From an uncultured Dokdonia sp. (GTDB taxonomy: Bacteria; Bacteroidota; Bacteroidia; Flavobacteriales; Flavobacteriaceae), in the NCBI RefSeq assembly GCF_947492815.1, contig NZ_CANLOB010000019.1, forward strand, positions 42,455-106,454: a DNA stretch of 64,000 nucleotides. Reading direction: 5' to 3'. Shown piece by piece: positions 31,456 through 40,027 of this stretch. Each line of letters begins with the position of its first letter. The stretch's first letter is position 1. The notes under the pieces are model-generated. The model worked only from the letters and a program-made list of their open reading frames with translations, did not search any database and was not told the origin of the DNA. The position numbers and the translations under genes were made by a program.

Positions 31456-32750
31456 GTGTATTGTCATTAATTATAAAAAGAGAATACAAAGCTAGAGTGC
31501 GTAATAAGTCATTTTTGATCATGACGTTTTTGAGTCCGCTTATTTTAGTTGGGATGGTATTTTTAATTACTTACTTAACACAGCTTAACAGTAATACCAA
31601 ACGGGTGATCGCATTTGTAGATGAGTCTAGTGTATTTGAGAGTGTATTTAGTACTACCGATCAGACAACATATATAAATCTTTCAGATCAGGGATTAGAA
31701 ACGGCAAAGGAAGTCGCTAAGGATGAAGAGTATTATGGACTTGTTCATATTTTGCCAAGTACAGAAAATACTGCTTTTGATATTAAGTTTTATGGAGAAG
31801 AAACTCCCTCTCCTGGATTGGTAGAGAGTATAGAGGCGAAAATTGAAAATAAGCTTACGGATCGACTTTTGTTAGAAAAAGGTATTGATCCTGAAATGAT
31901 TGAAAATGTGTCAAGAGATATAAATATTGGTATAGAAAATTATTCAGGAGAGAAATCTTCAAAAATGAGTAATTGGGTAAAAGCAGGCTTTGGAGGTGCT
32001 GCAGGGTATTTATTAATGATGTTTATTATCATTTATGGAAATATGGTAATGCGTAGCGTCATCGAAGAGAAAACAAACAGGATTATAGAGGTTATTATTT
32101 CTTCTGTAAAGCCTTTTCAGTTAATGCTAGGGAAAATATTAGGAACTACTATGGCTGGTATTACACAGTTTTCAATCTGGGTAGTATTAGGACTTATATT
32201 ATTAACAGTAGCTCAAGTTGTATTTGGTATTGATCCAAGTGTTACGGAAAATATGAGCAACGCAGAAATACAAGAAATTTTAAAAGACGAAACCTTAATT
32301 GTCCAGATAATAGAAGAAGCAAAAAAGCTTCCGTTATTGCAATTGGTATTTGGTTTTCTAGTATATTTTATAGGAGGATATTTTTTATACAGTTCTATTT
32401 ATGCAGCTATTGGCGCTGCGGTAGATAATGAGACGGATACACAGCAGTTTATGTTACCTATTATTATGCCTTTGATGCTTGCTATTTATGTAGGCTTTTT
32501 TGCAGTAATAGATAATCCGCATGGTACTGTAGCAACTATATTCTCTATTATTCCACTCACATCACCTATCGTAATGCTTATGCGTATTCCTTTTGATGTA
32601 CCTGGATGGCAAATTGCATTATCAGTAGCATTATTAATTGCTTCTTTTGTTTTTACAGTATGGTTTGGATCAAAGATATACAGAGTAGGAATCTTGATGT
32701 ATGGTAAAAAGCCAACGTATAAGGAACTCTTTAAATGGTTGAGATATTAA
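31452..32750 (+). CDS. ABC-2 type permease (NatB-like)
   Basis: 432 residues. A first transmembrane helix (about 22-44), a long extracytoplasmic domain (about 45-175), then five hydrophobic segments in the C-terminal half (about 185-420), with GNMVMRSVIEEKTNRIIEVIISSVKPFQLMLGK linking two of them, which is typical of ABC-2 permeases of the NatB group. The GTG/ATG overlap with the ATPase gene supports a two-gene exporter. Substrate unknown. Confidence 0.9.
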   Translation: MSVLSLIIKREYKARVRNKSFLIMTFLSPLILVGMVFLITYLTQLNSNTKRVIAFVDESSVFESVFSTTDQTTYINLSDQGLETAKEVAKDEEYYGLVHILPSTENTAFDIKFYGEETPSPGLVESIEAKIENKLTDRLLLEKGIDPEMIENVSRDINIGIENYSGEKSSKMSNWVKAGFGGAAGYLLMMFIIIYGNMVMRSVIEEKTNRIIEVIISSVKPFQLMLGKILGTTMAGITQFSIWVVLGLILLTVAQVVFGIDPSVTENMSNAEIQEILKDETLIVQIIEEAKKLPLLQLVFGFLVYFIGGYFLYSSIYAAIGAAVDNETDTQQFMLPIIMPLMLAIYVGFFAVIDNPHGTVATIFSIIPLTSPIVMLMRIPFDVPGWQIALSVALLIASFVFTVWFGSKIYRVGILMYGKKPTYKELFKWLRY

Positions 32751-32751
32751 T

Positions 32752-33642
32752 ATGCTTCAGGAAGATACAGTAGATAAAGTAAAAGATGTCATCACTCAGG
32801 ATGTATGGGGGAGCGTGAAGGAATTTCTGAATTGGGGACTTCATTTTGGTTCTGGGAAAGAAAAAATCCATATCACTATAGGTACGTTTTTACTGATCAT
32901 CATTTCCTTTATTATTATAAATCGTCTTCTTATACTTTCGCGAAAGCTAGTATCTAAAAAATTACCAGAAGATGATCGTAATAAGTTTAATAGCATCTTT
33001 ACCTTCTTAAGGTATCTTATTTATATTCTTGTTGTCATTGCAGTATTGAGTGCTTCTGGTGTAGATGTGACGGTGTTTTTAACGGCTTCTGCTGCTCTCT
33101 TTGTAGGATTAGGTTTTGCACTACAAACGCTGTTTCAAGATGTGCTTTCAGGTATATTCATCATACTAGATCAAACATTACATATTGGAGATATTATAGA
33201 GTTTGATGATGGTAAAGTAGGGCGTGTTTTTGATATTAAGTTGCGAACAACAAGGGCATTAACTAGAGATGATAAGGTTATTGTGATTCCTAATCATAAA
33301 TTCTTAACAGAAAAAGTATACAATTGGACACAAAATCATAAAACAACAAGAGAAAGCGTTTCTATAGGAGTTGCATATGGGAGTGATACAAGTTTGGTTT
33401 CTAAATTACTTATTGATAGTCTAGAAGGACAAGAAGGTATACTTAAGACTCCTAAGCCTTTTGTGTTGTTTGAAGATTTTGGAGATTCAGCATTACAATT
33501 TAGAGTGTATTTCTTTACGAGTAATAGTTTTGCAGATCCTCGTATTAAAAGTGATTTACGATTTAAAATAGATGCATTGTTTAAAGAACATGATATTTCG
33601 ATACCTTTCCCACAGAGAGATATACACGTTTATAATAAATAA
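32752..33642 (+). CDS. Small mechanosensitive channel, MscS family
   Basis: 296 residues. Hydrophobic segments at about 40-60, 80-100 and a pore helix (about 105-135; ALFVGLGFALQTLFQDVLSGIFIILDQTLHIGD) are followed by the MscS beta domain (DGKVGRVFDIKLRTTRALTRDDKVIVIPNHKF) and a C-terminal alpha/beta domain. It would open under membrane tension to release solutes on osmotic downshock. It starts 1 bp after the permease stop. A one-mismatch palindrome copy is read as LSRK at 62-65 in the loop after the first membrane segment. Confidence 0.92.
   Translation: MLQEDTVDKVKDVITQDVWGSVKEFLNWGLHFGSGKEKIHITIGTFLLIIISFIIINRLLILSRKLVSKKLPEDDRNKFNSIFTFLRYLIYILVVIAVLSASGVDVTVFLTASAALFVGLGFALQTLFQDVLSGIFIILDQTLHIGDIIEFDDGKVGRVFDIKLRTTRALTRDDKVIVIPNHKFLTEKVYNWTQNHKTTRESVSIGVAYGSDTSLVSKLLIDSLEGQEGILKTPKPFVLFEDFGDSALQFRVYFFTSNSFADPRIKSDLRFKIDALFKEHDISIPFPQRDIHVYNK
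32934..32947. repeat. Variant palindrome copy, in mscS
   Basis: ACTTTCGCGAAAGC, one mismatch at the first base; read as LSRK. Confidence 0.75.
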
Positions 33643-33681
33643 GGAATAGTATTTGATTCGATACCTAATAAAAAAAGATAT

Positions 33682-34845
33682 ATGTCTAAAATATTGATAA
33701 TAGAAGATGAGGCTGCAATACGCAGGGTACTCACAAAAATCCTTTCTGAAGAAAGTAAAGAATATCAAGTAGAACAAGCTGAAGATGGACTAGAAGGGAT
33801 CAATAAAATTAAAGAGACTGACTATGACCTTGTACTTTGCGATATAAAAATGCCAAAGATGGATGGGGTAGAAGTGCTTGAAGCTGCCAAAAAACTAAAA
33901 CCAGAAGTTCCCATGGTGATGATTTCTGGGCATGGAGACCTAGATACAGCAGTAAATACAATGCGTTTAGGTGCTTTTGATTATATCTCTAAGCCACCAG
34001 ATTTAAACAGATTACTGAATACAGTGCGTAATGCTTTAGATAAGAAAAATCTTGTAGTAGAGAATAAGTTGCTCAAAAAGAAAGTGAGTAAAAAATATGA
34101 GATGATAGGCGATAGTGATGCGATCTCTCAAATTAAAGAAATGATAGAAAAGGTAGCTGCTACTGATGCACGTGTATTAGTGACAGGACCTAATGGAACA
34201 GGAAAAGAACTTGTAGCGCATTGGCTACACGAAAAAAGCGAACGCTCTAATGGCCCTTTAATAGAAGTAAATTGCGCTGCAATACCATCTGAATTAATAG
34301 AGAGTGAACTTTTTGGTCATGTAAAAGGGGCATTTACATCTGCAAATAAAGATAGAGCAGGTAAATTTGAAGCAGCAAATGGGGGTACTATATTTCTTGA
34401 TGAAATAGGAGATATGAGCCTTTCTGCACAGGCAAAAGTGTTAAGAGCCCTTCAGGAAAGTCGTGTACAACGTGTAGGAAGTGACAAAGATATTAAAGTA
34501 AATGTACGTGTTGTAGCAGCAACTAATAAGAATCTTAAAAAGGAAATTGAAGAAGGCAGATTTAGAGAAGACTTGTATCACAGACTTGCTGTAATTTTAA
34601 TACAAGTGCCAGCGCTTAATGATCGTAGAAATGATATTCCTTTATTGATTAATCATTTTGCTAAAAAGATCTCTCAAGAGCAAGGAACTAGCGAGAAGAA
34701 GTTTTCTGATAAAGCCATCAAATTATTACAAGATTATGATTGGACTGGAAATATTAGGGAGCTTCGTAATGTCGTTGAAAGATTAATTATCTTAAGTGGA
34801 CCGGAAGTTTCTGAAGGAGATGTAAAGTTATTTGCGAGTAAGTAG
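33682..34845 (+). CDS. NtrC-like response regulator without DNA-binding domain
   Basis: 387 residues. A receiver domain (1-120) with phosphoacceptor Asp54 precedes a sigma-54-type AAA+ domain (about 142-375), with Walker A GPNGTGKE (about 168-175), the sigma-54 contact loop GAFTSA (216-221) in place of the usual GAFTGA, Walker B GTIFLDEIGD and an Arg-finger region. It stops right after the AAA+ C-terminal helices (RELRNVVERLIILSG), so the Fis-type HTH is missing. No histidine kinase is adjacent. It may activate sigma-54 without specific DNA binding or have another role. Confidence 0.9.
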   Translation: MSKILIIEDEAAIRRVLTKILSEESKEYQVEQAEDGLEGINKIKETDYDLVLCDIKMPKMDGVEVLEAAKKLKPEVPMVMISGHGDLDTAVNTMRLGAFDYISKPPDLNRLLNTVRNALDKKNLVVENKLLKKKVSKKYEMIGDSDAISQIKEMIEKVAATDARVLVTGPNGTGKELVAHWLHEKSERSNGPLIEVNCAAIPSELIESELFGHVKGAFTSANKDRAGKFEAANGGTIFLDEIGDMSLSAQAKVLRALQESRVQRVGSDKDIKVNVRVVAATNKNLKKEIEEGRFREDLYHRLAVILIQVPALNDRRNDIPLLINHFAKKISQEQGTSEKKFSDKAIKLLQDYDWTGNIRELRNVVERLIILSGPEVSEGDVKLFASK

Positions 34846-34874
34846 CACTGTAATCATTACAATCTTAAAAAATA

Positions 34875-34905
34875 AAAAGCCGAAATCGTAATGATTTCGG
34901 CTTTT
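34875..34905. terminator. Terminator between convergent genes
   Basis: Perfect 13-bp stem AAAAGCCGAAATC/GATTTCGGCTTTT, 5-nt loop. Confidence 0.88.
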
Positions 34906-34947
34906 CTAGTTGTTGAGTTGTGTATGAAAAAAAACTAAAAATTAGTT

Positions 34948-35796
34948 TTAATTTTTGATAAATTTAATGGTAGTATTTGCTGTATCGTTAGAGATTTGAG
35001 CAAAATAGATACCATTAGCTAGTTTGCTAGTAGCGATTGTATTGTTTCCAAAACCTTCGATAGAAGCATTTAATACTTTTTGACCGTTTACATTGATGAT
35101 GTCAACAGTAGTAGTTCCAAAGTTTCTAGCAAAGTTGATATTTAAATCTCCATTTGTAGGATTTGGATATACAGATACGTTGTCATTTAAGATGTCATCT
35201 TCTACTCCTAATACTGCATCGTCAGATGTTAATGTCATATAAAAATGAGCATCTGGGAATCCAATATCAGTTGGTAAAGTGTAATCTGTTACACCACATT
35301 GTACAGATCTTAAAAATCCTTCAGCAGTTTCTTCAATAGTACCTCCAACAAATAGGTTATTTCCTAAAGGAGTTGTGATAGCATATACAATAGCTTCTGT
35401 ACCAGCTGGTACTACAATAGGAGTATCAAAATCAAAAGTTACAATAGATTCTACAGCAGTTTCGTCTATAGTAACATCTTGTGTACCTAAGATATTTGTG
35501 TCGTCAAATGTAGCAGGAAAATCAGCAGTAGCTCCAAAAATAGTTACGGTAGCTGAAACTCCAGTTGCATCAGTTGTTTGAACACCAAAAGCTCCTGAAT
35601 TTAATGTGAAATCAGCAGAGTTGTCAATAAAGAAGTCAGACAGAATAAAAAGTCTAGCCCAATCATTGTCTCCACCTGGACATCCTACGGCATTCGCACC
35701 AGTTACGGTATCATCTGTGTTTTGTGAAATAGTAGTTTGAGCGTTTACTGCAATACCTACAATAAATGCTAAAACAAAAAGAGTAATTTTTTTCAT
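34948..35796 (-). CDS. Secreted protein with T9SS sorting domain, function unknown
   Basis: 282 residues. A signal peptide (1-19, ending VNA) is followed by a beta-rich region of about 170 residues resembling a jelly-roll or CUB-like sandwich (ISQNTDDTVTGANAVGCPGGDN, VVPAGTEAIVYAITTP). The last 75 residues are a T9SS type A domain with VYPNPTNGDLNI and a KLANGIYFAQI ending. Two cysteines could form one disulfide. It is predicted to be secreted and surface-attached; no enzyme motif is visible. Confidence 0.82.
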   Translation of the reverse strand: MKKITLFVLAFIVGIAVNAQTTISQNTDDTVTGANAVGCPGGDNDWARLFILSDFFIDNSADFTLNSGAFGVQTTDATGVSATVTIFGATADFPATFDDTNILGTQDVTIDETAVESIVTFDFDTPIVVPAGTEAIVYAITTPLGNNLFVGGTIEETAEGFLRSVQCGVTDYTLPTDIGFPDAHFYMTLTSDDAVLGVEDDILNDNVSVYPNPTNGDLNINFARNFGTTTVDIINVNGQKVLNASIEGFGNNTIATSKLANGIYFAQISNDTANTTIKFIKN

Positions 35797-35925
35797 ATTG
35801 TTTATAGTTATGATTATAATTTGCTAATATATTAAATAAAATGATAAGTTTTTTAACGTATTATACGCTTTAACAATACTATATTGCATAAAAAATAGCT
35901 TTTTGCCACTAATTATTGAATTTTT

Positions 35926-36798
35926 ATGGAAGAATTACATCAGTATAAAGTCACTGAAAAAATAAACCTAAATGACTTTGAAGGAGCTAAAATTTCTGAA
36001 TTATCAGAAGAAGAGTTAGAAAAAAAACTTCGTAAAGTCCGCAAAAAACTAGGAAAACTTCAAGACACTATTTACGCACATGATAAGTATAGTGTTTTGG
36101 TGTGCTTACAAGGAATGGATACCTCTGGAAAAGATAGCTTAATTCGAGAAGTATTTAAAGATTTTAATGTAAGAGGTGTAGAAGTGCATAGTTTTAAAGT
36201 ACCTACAGATTTAGAATTAGGGCATGATTATTTATGGAGACATTATATTGCCTTACCTCAACGTGGTAAATTTGGAGTGTTTAATAGAACACATTATGAA
36301 AATGTGTTGGTAACACGAGTACATCCTGAATATATTTTGGGAGAGAATTTGCCTGACATACACTCAGTAGAAGATATAAATGATGCTTTTTGGGATAAAC
36401 GATTTGAGCAGATCAATGCTTTTGAAAAACACCTTGCCGAAAATGGCACCCTTATTTATAAGTTCTTTTTACACTTATCTAAAGAGGAACAAAAAAATAG
36501 ATTATTACGTCGATTAGAGAAAAAAGAAAAAAACTGGAAATTTTCTGCAGGTGATTTGAAAGAACGTAAACTATGGGACGACTATCAACGTTGTTATGAA
36601 GATGCTATTAATCGCACATCAAAACCTTATGCGCCTTGGTATGTAATTCCAGCCGATAGTAAACCTGCAGCTAGACTCGCAGTTGCTAATATTTTATTGG
36701 AAACCTTAAGCGCTTATGATGATATTAAAGAACCAGAATTAGATGCTAAAACAAAGGCGAATATAGAAATATATAAGTCTCAATTGAATAATGAATAA
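35926..36798 (+). CDS. Polyphosphate kinase 2 family phosphotransferase
   Basis: 290 residues, soluble. The P-loop GMDTSGKDS lies at 63-71, the Walker B-like/lid region NRTHYENVLVTRVHPE near 124-139, and RRLEKKEKNWKFSAGDLKER near 190-210 is the family lid. PPK2 enzymes use polyphosphate to phosphorylate AMP, ADP or other nucleotides; which nucleotide cannot be told from this reading. It overlaps or directly abuts the M28 peptidase gene that follows. Confidence 0.9.
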   Translation: MEELHQYKVTEKINLNDFEGAKISELSEEELEKKLRKVRKKLGKLQDTIYAHDKYSVLVCLQGMDTSGKDSLIREVFKDFNVRGVEVHSFKVPTDLELGHDYLWRHYIALPQRGKFGVFNRTHYENVLVTRVHPEYILGENLPDIHSVEDINDAFWDKRFEQINAFEKHLAENGTLIYKFFLHLSKEEQKNRLLRRLEKKEKNWKFSAGDLKERKLWDDYQRCYEDAINRTSKPYAPWYVIPADSKPAARLAVANILLETLSAYDDIKEPELDAKTKANIEIYKSQLNNE

Positions 36799-36808
36799 AA
36801 ATGTAATA

Positions 36809-38221
36809 ATGATAAAAAGAGTTACTATTCTAATTTTTATTTTTTGTGTTTCCGCTTTCGCGAAAGCGCAAAATGATTCCATTCAAATTAGAAAAATATA
36901 TGATGAAGCTTTAAATAATGGTCATAGTTATGAATGGCTTAGTTATTTGTCAAATCAGATAGGCGCTCGCCTTAGCGGTAGTTTAGGCGCAGAAAAAGCT
37001 GTTGAATGGACCAAAGAACAATTAGATAGTGTAGGATTAGATAAAGTATGGTTACAACCGGTCATGGTTCCTAAATGGGTAAGAGGTGTACCTGAATATG
37101 CCTTTATCGAAACAGATTTAGGAAAGACAACACAAGTGCCTATTTGTGCTTTAGGAGGTTCTGTTGCAACACCCAATGGAGGTGTGAAAGCACCGGTCAT
37201 AGAAGTGCAGAGTATAGAAGAAATAGAACGTTTAGGAGCAGCCAATGTAGGTGGTAAAATCGTATTCTTTAATAGACCCATGCAAGCAGACATTATTGAT
37301 ACTTTTAAAGCATATGGAGGTTGTGTAGATCAACGTTATAGTGGTGCTGCCAAAGCTGCTGAGTATGGAGCTGTTGGGGTTATCGTAAGATCTGTAACAC
37401 ATAGTCTTGATGATTACCCTCATACAGGATCTATGTCTTACGGAGATTTAAAACCTGCACAGCGTATACCTGCTGCTGCTATAAGTACGAATGGGGCAGA
37501 ACTATTAAGTACACTACTTAAATTAAACCCTAAAACCAAGTTTTTCTTTTCGATGTCTTGTAAAAACTTGCCAGATGTAAAATCATATAATGTTATAGGA
37601 GAAATTACAGGAAGCGAATTTCCAAACCGATACATGGTTGTAGGAGGACATTTGGATTCTTGGGATCTAGGAGACGGCTCGCATGATGATGGTGCTGGGG
37701 TTGTACAAAGTATGGAAGTATTACGTATTATGAAAGCGCTTAATTATAAGCCAAGACATAGTATACGTGTTGTACTTTTTATGAATGAAGAAAATGGTTT
37801 GCGAGGCGGACGTAAATATGCAGAAGTTGCAAAAAGTAAAAGAGAAAAACACGTCTTTGCATTAGAAAGTGATGCGGGTGGCTTTACTCCAAGAGGTTTC
37901 TCTTTTGATACGGATGATAGAAATTTTGATGAGATCTTAAGTTGGAAACCATTGTTTGAACCTTATTTTATACATTCTTTTGTACGAGGTGGAAGTGGTG
38001 CTGATATTGGACCTCTAAAAGGAAATGGGACAGTACTAGCTGGATTACGTCCAGATTCTCAACGCTACTTTGATCATCATCATGCAGCAAATGATACGTT
38101 TGATGCTGTCAATAAAAGAGAATTAGAATTAGGCGCTGCTACGATGACGGGCCTTATTTATATGATGGATAATTACATCCAGAAACCAGGTAAGTTGATG
38201 ACACTGCCTATAAAAGATTAA
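36809..38221 (+). CDS. M28 family zinc peptidase, exported
   Basis: About 471 residues from the ATG at 36809; an ATG at 36791, overlapping ppk2 by 8 bp, gives six extra residues. The signal peptide ends AFAKA before QN (cleavage after residue 20). The M28 core has GGHLDSWDLGDGSHDDGAGV (His and Asp zinc ligands), NEENGLRGG with the catalytic Glu, LESDAGG and a C-terminal DHHHAANDTFD. A PA-like insert lies between (about 120-245). It is probably a periplasmic or secreted aminopeptidase or carboxypeptidase. The whole signal-peptidase site is written by the 14-bp palindrome. Confidence 0.9.
   Translation: MIKRVTILIFIFCVSAFAKAQNDSIQIRKIYDEALNNGHSYEWLSYLSNQIGARLSGSLGAEKAVEWTKEQLDSVGLDKVWLQPVMVPKWVRGVPEYAFIETDLGKTTQVPICALGGSVATPNGGVKAPVIEVQSIEEIERLGAANVGGKIVFFNRPMQADIIDTFKAYGGCVDQRYSGAAKAAEYGAVGVIVRSVTHSLDDYPHTGSMSYGDLKPAQRIPAAAISTNGAELLSTLLKLNPKTKFFFSMSCKNLPDVKSYNVIGEITGSEFPNRYMVVGGHLDSWDLGDGSHDDGAGVVQSMEVLRIMKALNYKPRHSIRVVLFMNEENGLRGGRKYAEVAKSKREKHVFALESDAGGFTPRGFSFDTDDRNFDEILSWKPLFEPYFIHSFVRGGSGADIGPLKGNGTVLAGLRPDSQRYFDHHHAANDTFDAVNKRELELGAATMTGLIYMMDNYIQKPGKLMTLPIKD
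36854..36867. repeat. 14-bp palindrome copy, in M28 signal peptide
   Basis: Exact copy; encodes AFAKA at the signal peptidase site. Confidence 0.9.
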
Positions 38222-38242
38222 TAAACTTAGACTTTTACGTAT

Positions 38243-38273
38243 AAAAAAGGGAACCGATTTGGTTCCCTTTTTT
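38243..38273. terminator. Terminator between convergent genes
   Basis: Stem AAAAAAGGGAACC/GGTTCCCTTTTTT (13 bp), 5-nt loop, T and A runs on both strands. Confidence 0.88.
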
Positions 38274-38288
38274 ATGTTATATGTTTTT

Positions 38289-38900
38289 TTATTGTCTCCA
38301 TTTTACCCAGATAACAAGAGAGAGGTTTGTTGTCGTTGTAGAGGCATCTCGTGCTCTCGCAGTAATAAAGTCTCCAGCATTAAAATCAAGATTAACAGCG
38401 TTATCTATATAGCGAAGGCTTGAAAGAGTAATTGTTTCATTTATAGAATTTGTATTTGTAGCATCTCTGGCACGTATGTTAATATCGGTGTCATCTCCTG
38501 CACTTCCCATAGCAGCAATAGCCACAATAGTTCCATCTAAAGGCATTAAAGAGCCAGAAACGCCACTCGTTAAATCACCACCATAAAGAAGTTGGTTATC
38601 GTCAGAGCTTCCGTCACGTGCATATTGTATTGCTGTGCTTTCTATGCTTAACCATTTACTACGAGAACCATCATACATGTATAGCATATTCCCTATTACA
38701 GCAAGTTGACCATTTGCAAGACTTGTGGTAGGTGTTGGCTGCGCAACTAATTCTAGTGCTGCTGTAGTTCCTGAACTTGCATCTACAGTAAGCATTCCAT
38801 TTGGTGATATCGTACCTATACCCACTTGAGCGTTAGAAAAAAATGGTATTAATAATAGGATGAGTAATTTAAAATGAGCCCCTTTCATGTATCTTTTCAT
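38289..38900 (-). CDS. Secreted beta-rich protein of unknown function
   Basis: 203 residues (or 199 from an ATG four codons later). A signal peptide ends SNAQ, followed by VGIGTISPNGMLTVD, a motif found at the start of many Bacteroidetes tail-fibre-like or cell-surface proteins. The rest is Gly/Ala/Thr-rich with low cysteine content and no T9SS domain. No enzyme motif is visible. It is alone, with a strong terminator downstream. Confidence 0.7.
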   Translation of the reverse strand: MKRYMKGAHFKLLILLLIPFFSNAQVGIGTISPNGMLTVDASSGTTAALELVAQPTPTTSLANGQLAVIGNMLYMYDGSRSKWLSIESTAIQYARDGSSDDNQLLYGGDLTSGVSGSLMPLDGTIVAIAAMGSAGDDTDINIRARDATNTNSINETITLSSLRYIDNAVNLDFNAGDFITARARDASTTTTNLSLVIWVKWRQ

Positions 38901-39008
38901 TTAGATTATAATTAAATGTAAAGAGTTTTACCAGAAGGGCATTTTTTTTTAAAAACTATTCGATCAAAATCAACTAATTTCCGATGAAATCACATAAAAT
39001 TCATATGG

Positions 39009-39392
39009 TTATACCGTAGTTAAGAGCTCTTTTTCTTGATATGTCTTAATTCCTAGTGCTATCATATTTGTAATATGAGTTGTTAAGTTGTCATCTATTT
39101 TTTTGATATGAAAACAACTTTTTCCTTTAAGACATTTACGTAATTCTGGCGCGATATCTTTAAAAACTTCAGGGTCTGTATAAATAGGAAAAAAGTATAA
39201 GCGCACATCTTTAGGTTTTGGCATCACACTAGCAAAATAAAAGCCATTTACCTTTTGTTTTCCTTGTAGGGTAGGGATGGTTCCAGCAGCTTCTAATACG
39301 GTTGCTTCATCTTTTCTAATTTGTAGCGGTCCTATATGTTCTTTGATCATAGAACGCAGTATTTGGTCCATTTCTTTAGGGTCGGTTATCAT
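39009..39392 (-). CDS. Hypothetical protein, possibly DUF1801-like
   Basis: 127 residues, no signal peptide. The pattern VNGFYFASVMPKPKDVRLYFFPIY, then LRKCLKGKSCFHIKKID, resembles the DUF1801 (YdhG-like) fold, but I cannot confirm it. It overlaps the upstream gene by 4 bp on the same strand, so the two unknown genes form a coupled pair. Confidence 0.6.
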   Translation of the reverse strand: MITDPKEMDQILRSMIKEHIGPLQIRKDEATVLEAAGTIPTLQGKQKVNGFYFASVMPKPKDVRLYFFPIYTDPEVFKDIAPELRKCLKGKSCFHIKKIDDNLTTHITNMIALGIKTYQEKELLTTV

Positions 39393-39880
39393 ATGTCAAA
39401 AGTGTTTTCTAGGTACATTCCATCTTGTATGTTTTTCCATTCAGAAATAAGATTTGAATATTCCAGACGTATATTATTAAGAGTTTGTTCTGTTAAATGA
39501 TCAGGATAAGGAAGTTGATTCTCCTGTAGTATTTTTTGAGTTTCTTTTATAAAGTTAATAGGCTTCTCAGCATTAAACTGTTCTATAGTAAGCAAATTTA
39601 CTAAGTGTTCTGTGATAATTGATTCTTTTGGAAGATTGGCACTTGTTAATGCAACTGGTTTTTGATGTTCAGGTAATTCAAAATCTGATATGTTGACTCC
39701 TTGAGATACGAGTCCATAAAATGCATTTGTAAATCCTAACCCTTTTTCTACAGCAATATGAGCGAGATCGTGATATTCTGTATTAGGATGTAATTTAGAC
39801 CATGTTTCGCTTTTATCTGCTCGGATACATTTTAAAATTGTAGCTTTATGTATACGTTTATGTAATTGAATGGTAAGCAT
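39389..39880 (-). CDS. Hypothetical protein
   Basis: 163 residues, soluble and mostly helical. A central HDLAHIAVEKGLGFTNAFYGLVSQG stretch near residue 38 (seen as YHDLAHIAVEK) could be a functional site, but I do not recognise the family. The stop overlaps the start of the next unknown gene by 4 bp (ATGA), indicating coupled translation. Confidence 0.65.
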   Translation of the reverse strand: MLTIQLHKRIHKATILKCIRADKSETWSKLHPNTEYHDLAHIAVEKGLGFTNAFYGLVSQGVNISDFELPEHQKPVALTSANLPKESIITEHLVNLLTIEQFNAEKPINFIKETQKILQENQLPYPDHLTEQTLNNIRLEYSNLISEWKNIQDGMYLENTFDI

Positions 39881-40027
39881 ATTGGAAAGGTACTATAATT
39901 TTAAAAAATACTTAATAAGTTCATAAAAATATAGGATGTAAGTTGGTATGCAAGTCTTATTTTTGACATCTCTAAATTCGTGTAGAATTTATTACAATTC
40001 TAATAATAGCATAGGTTTTAGCTCGTC

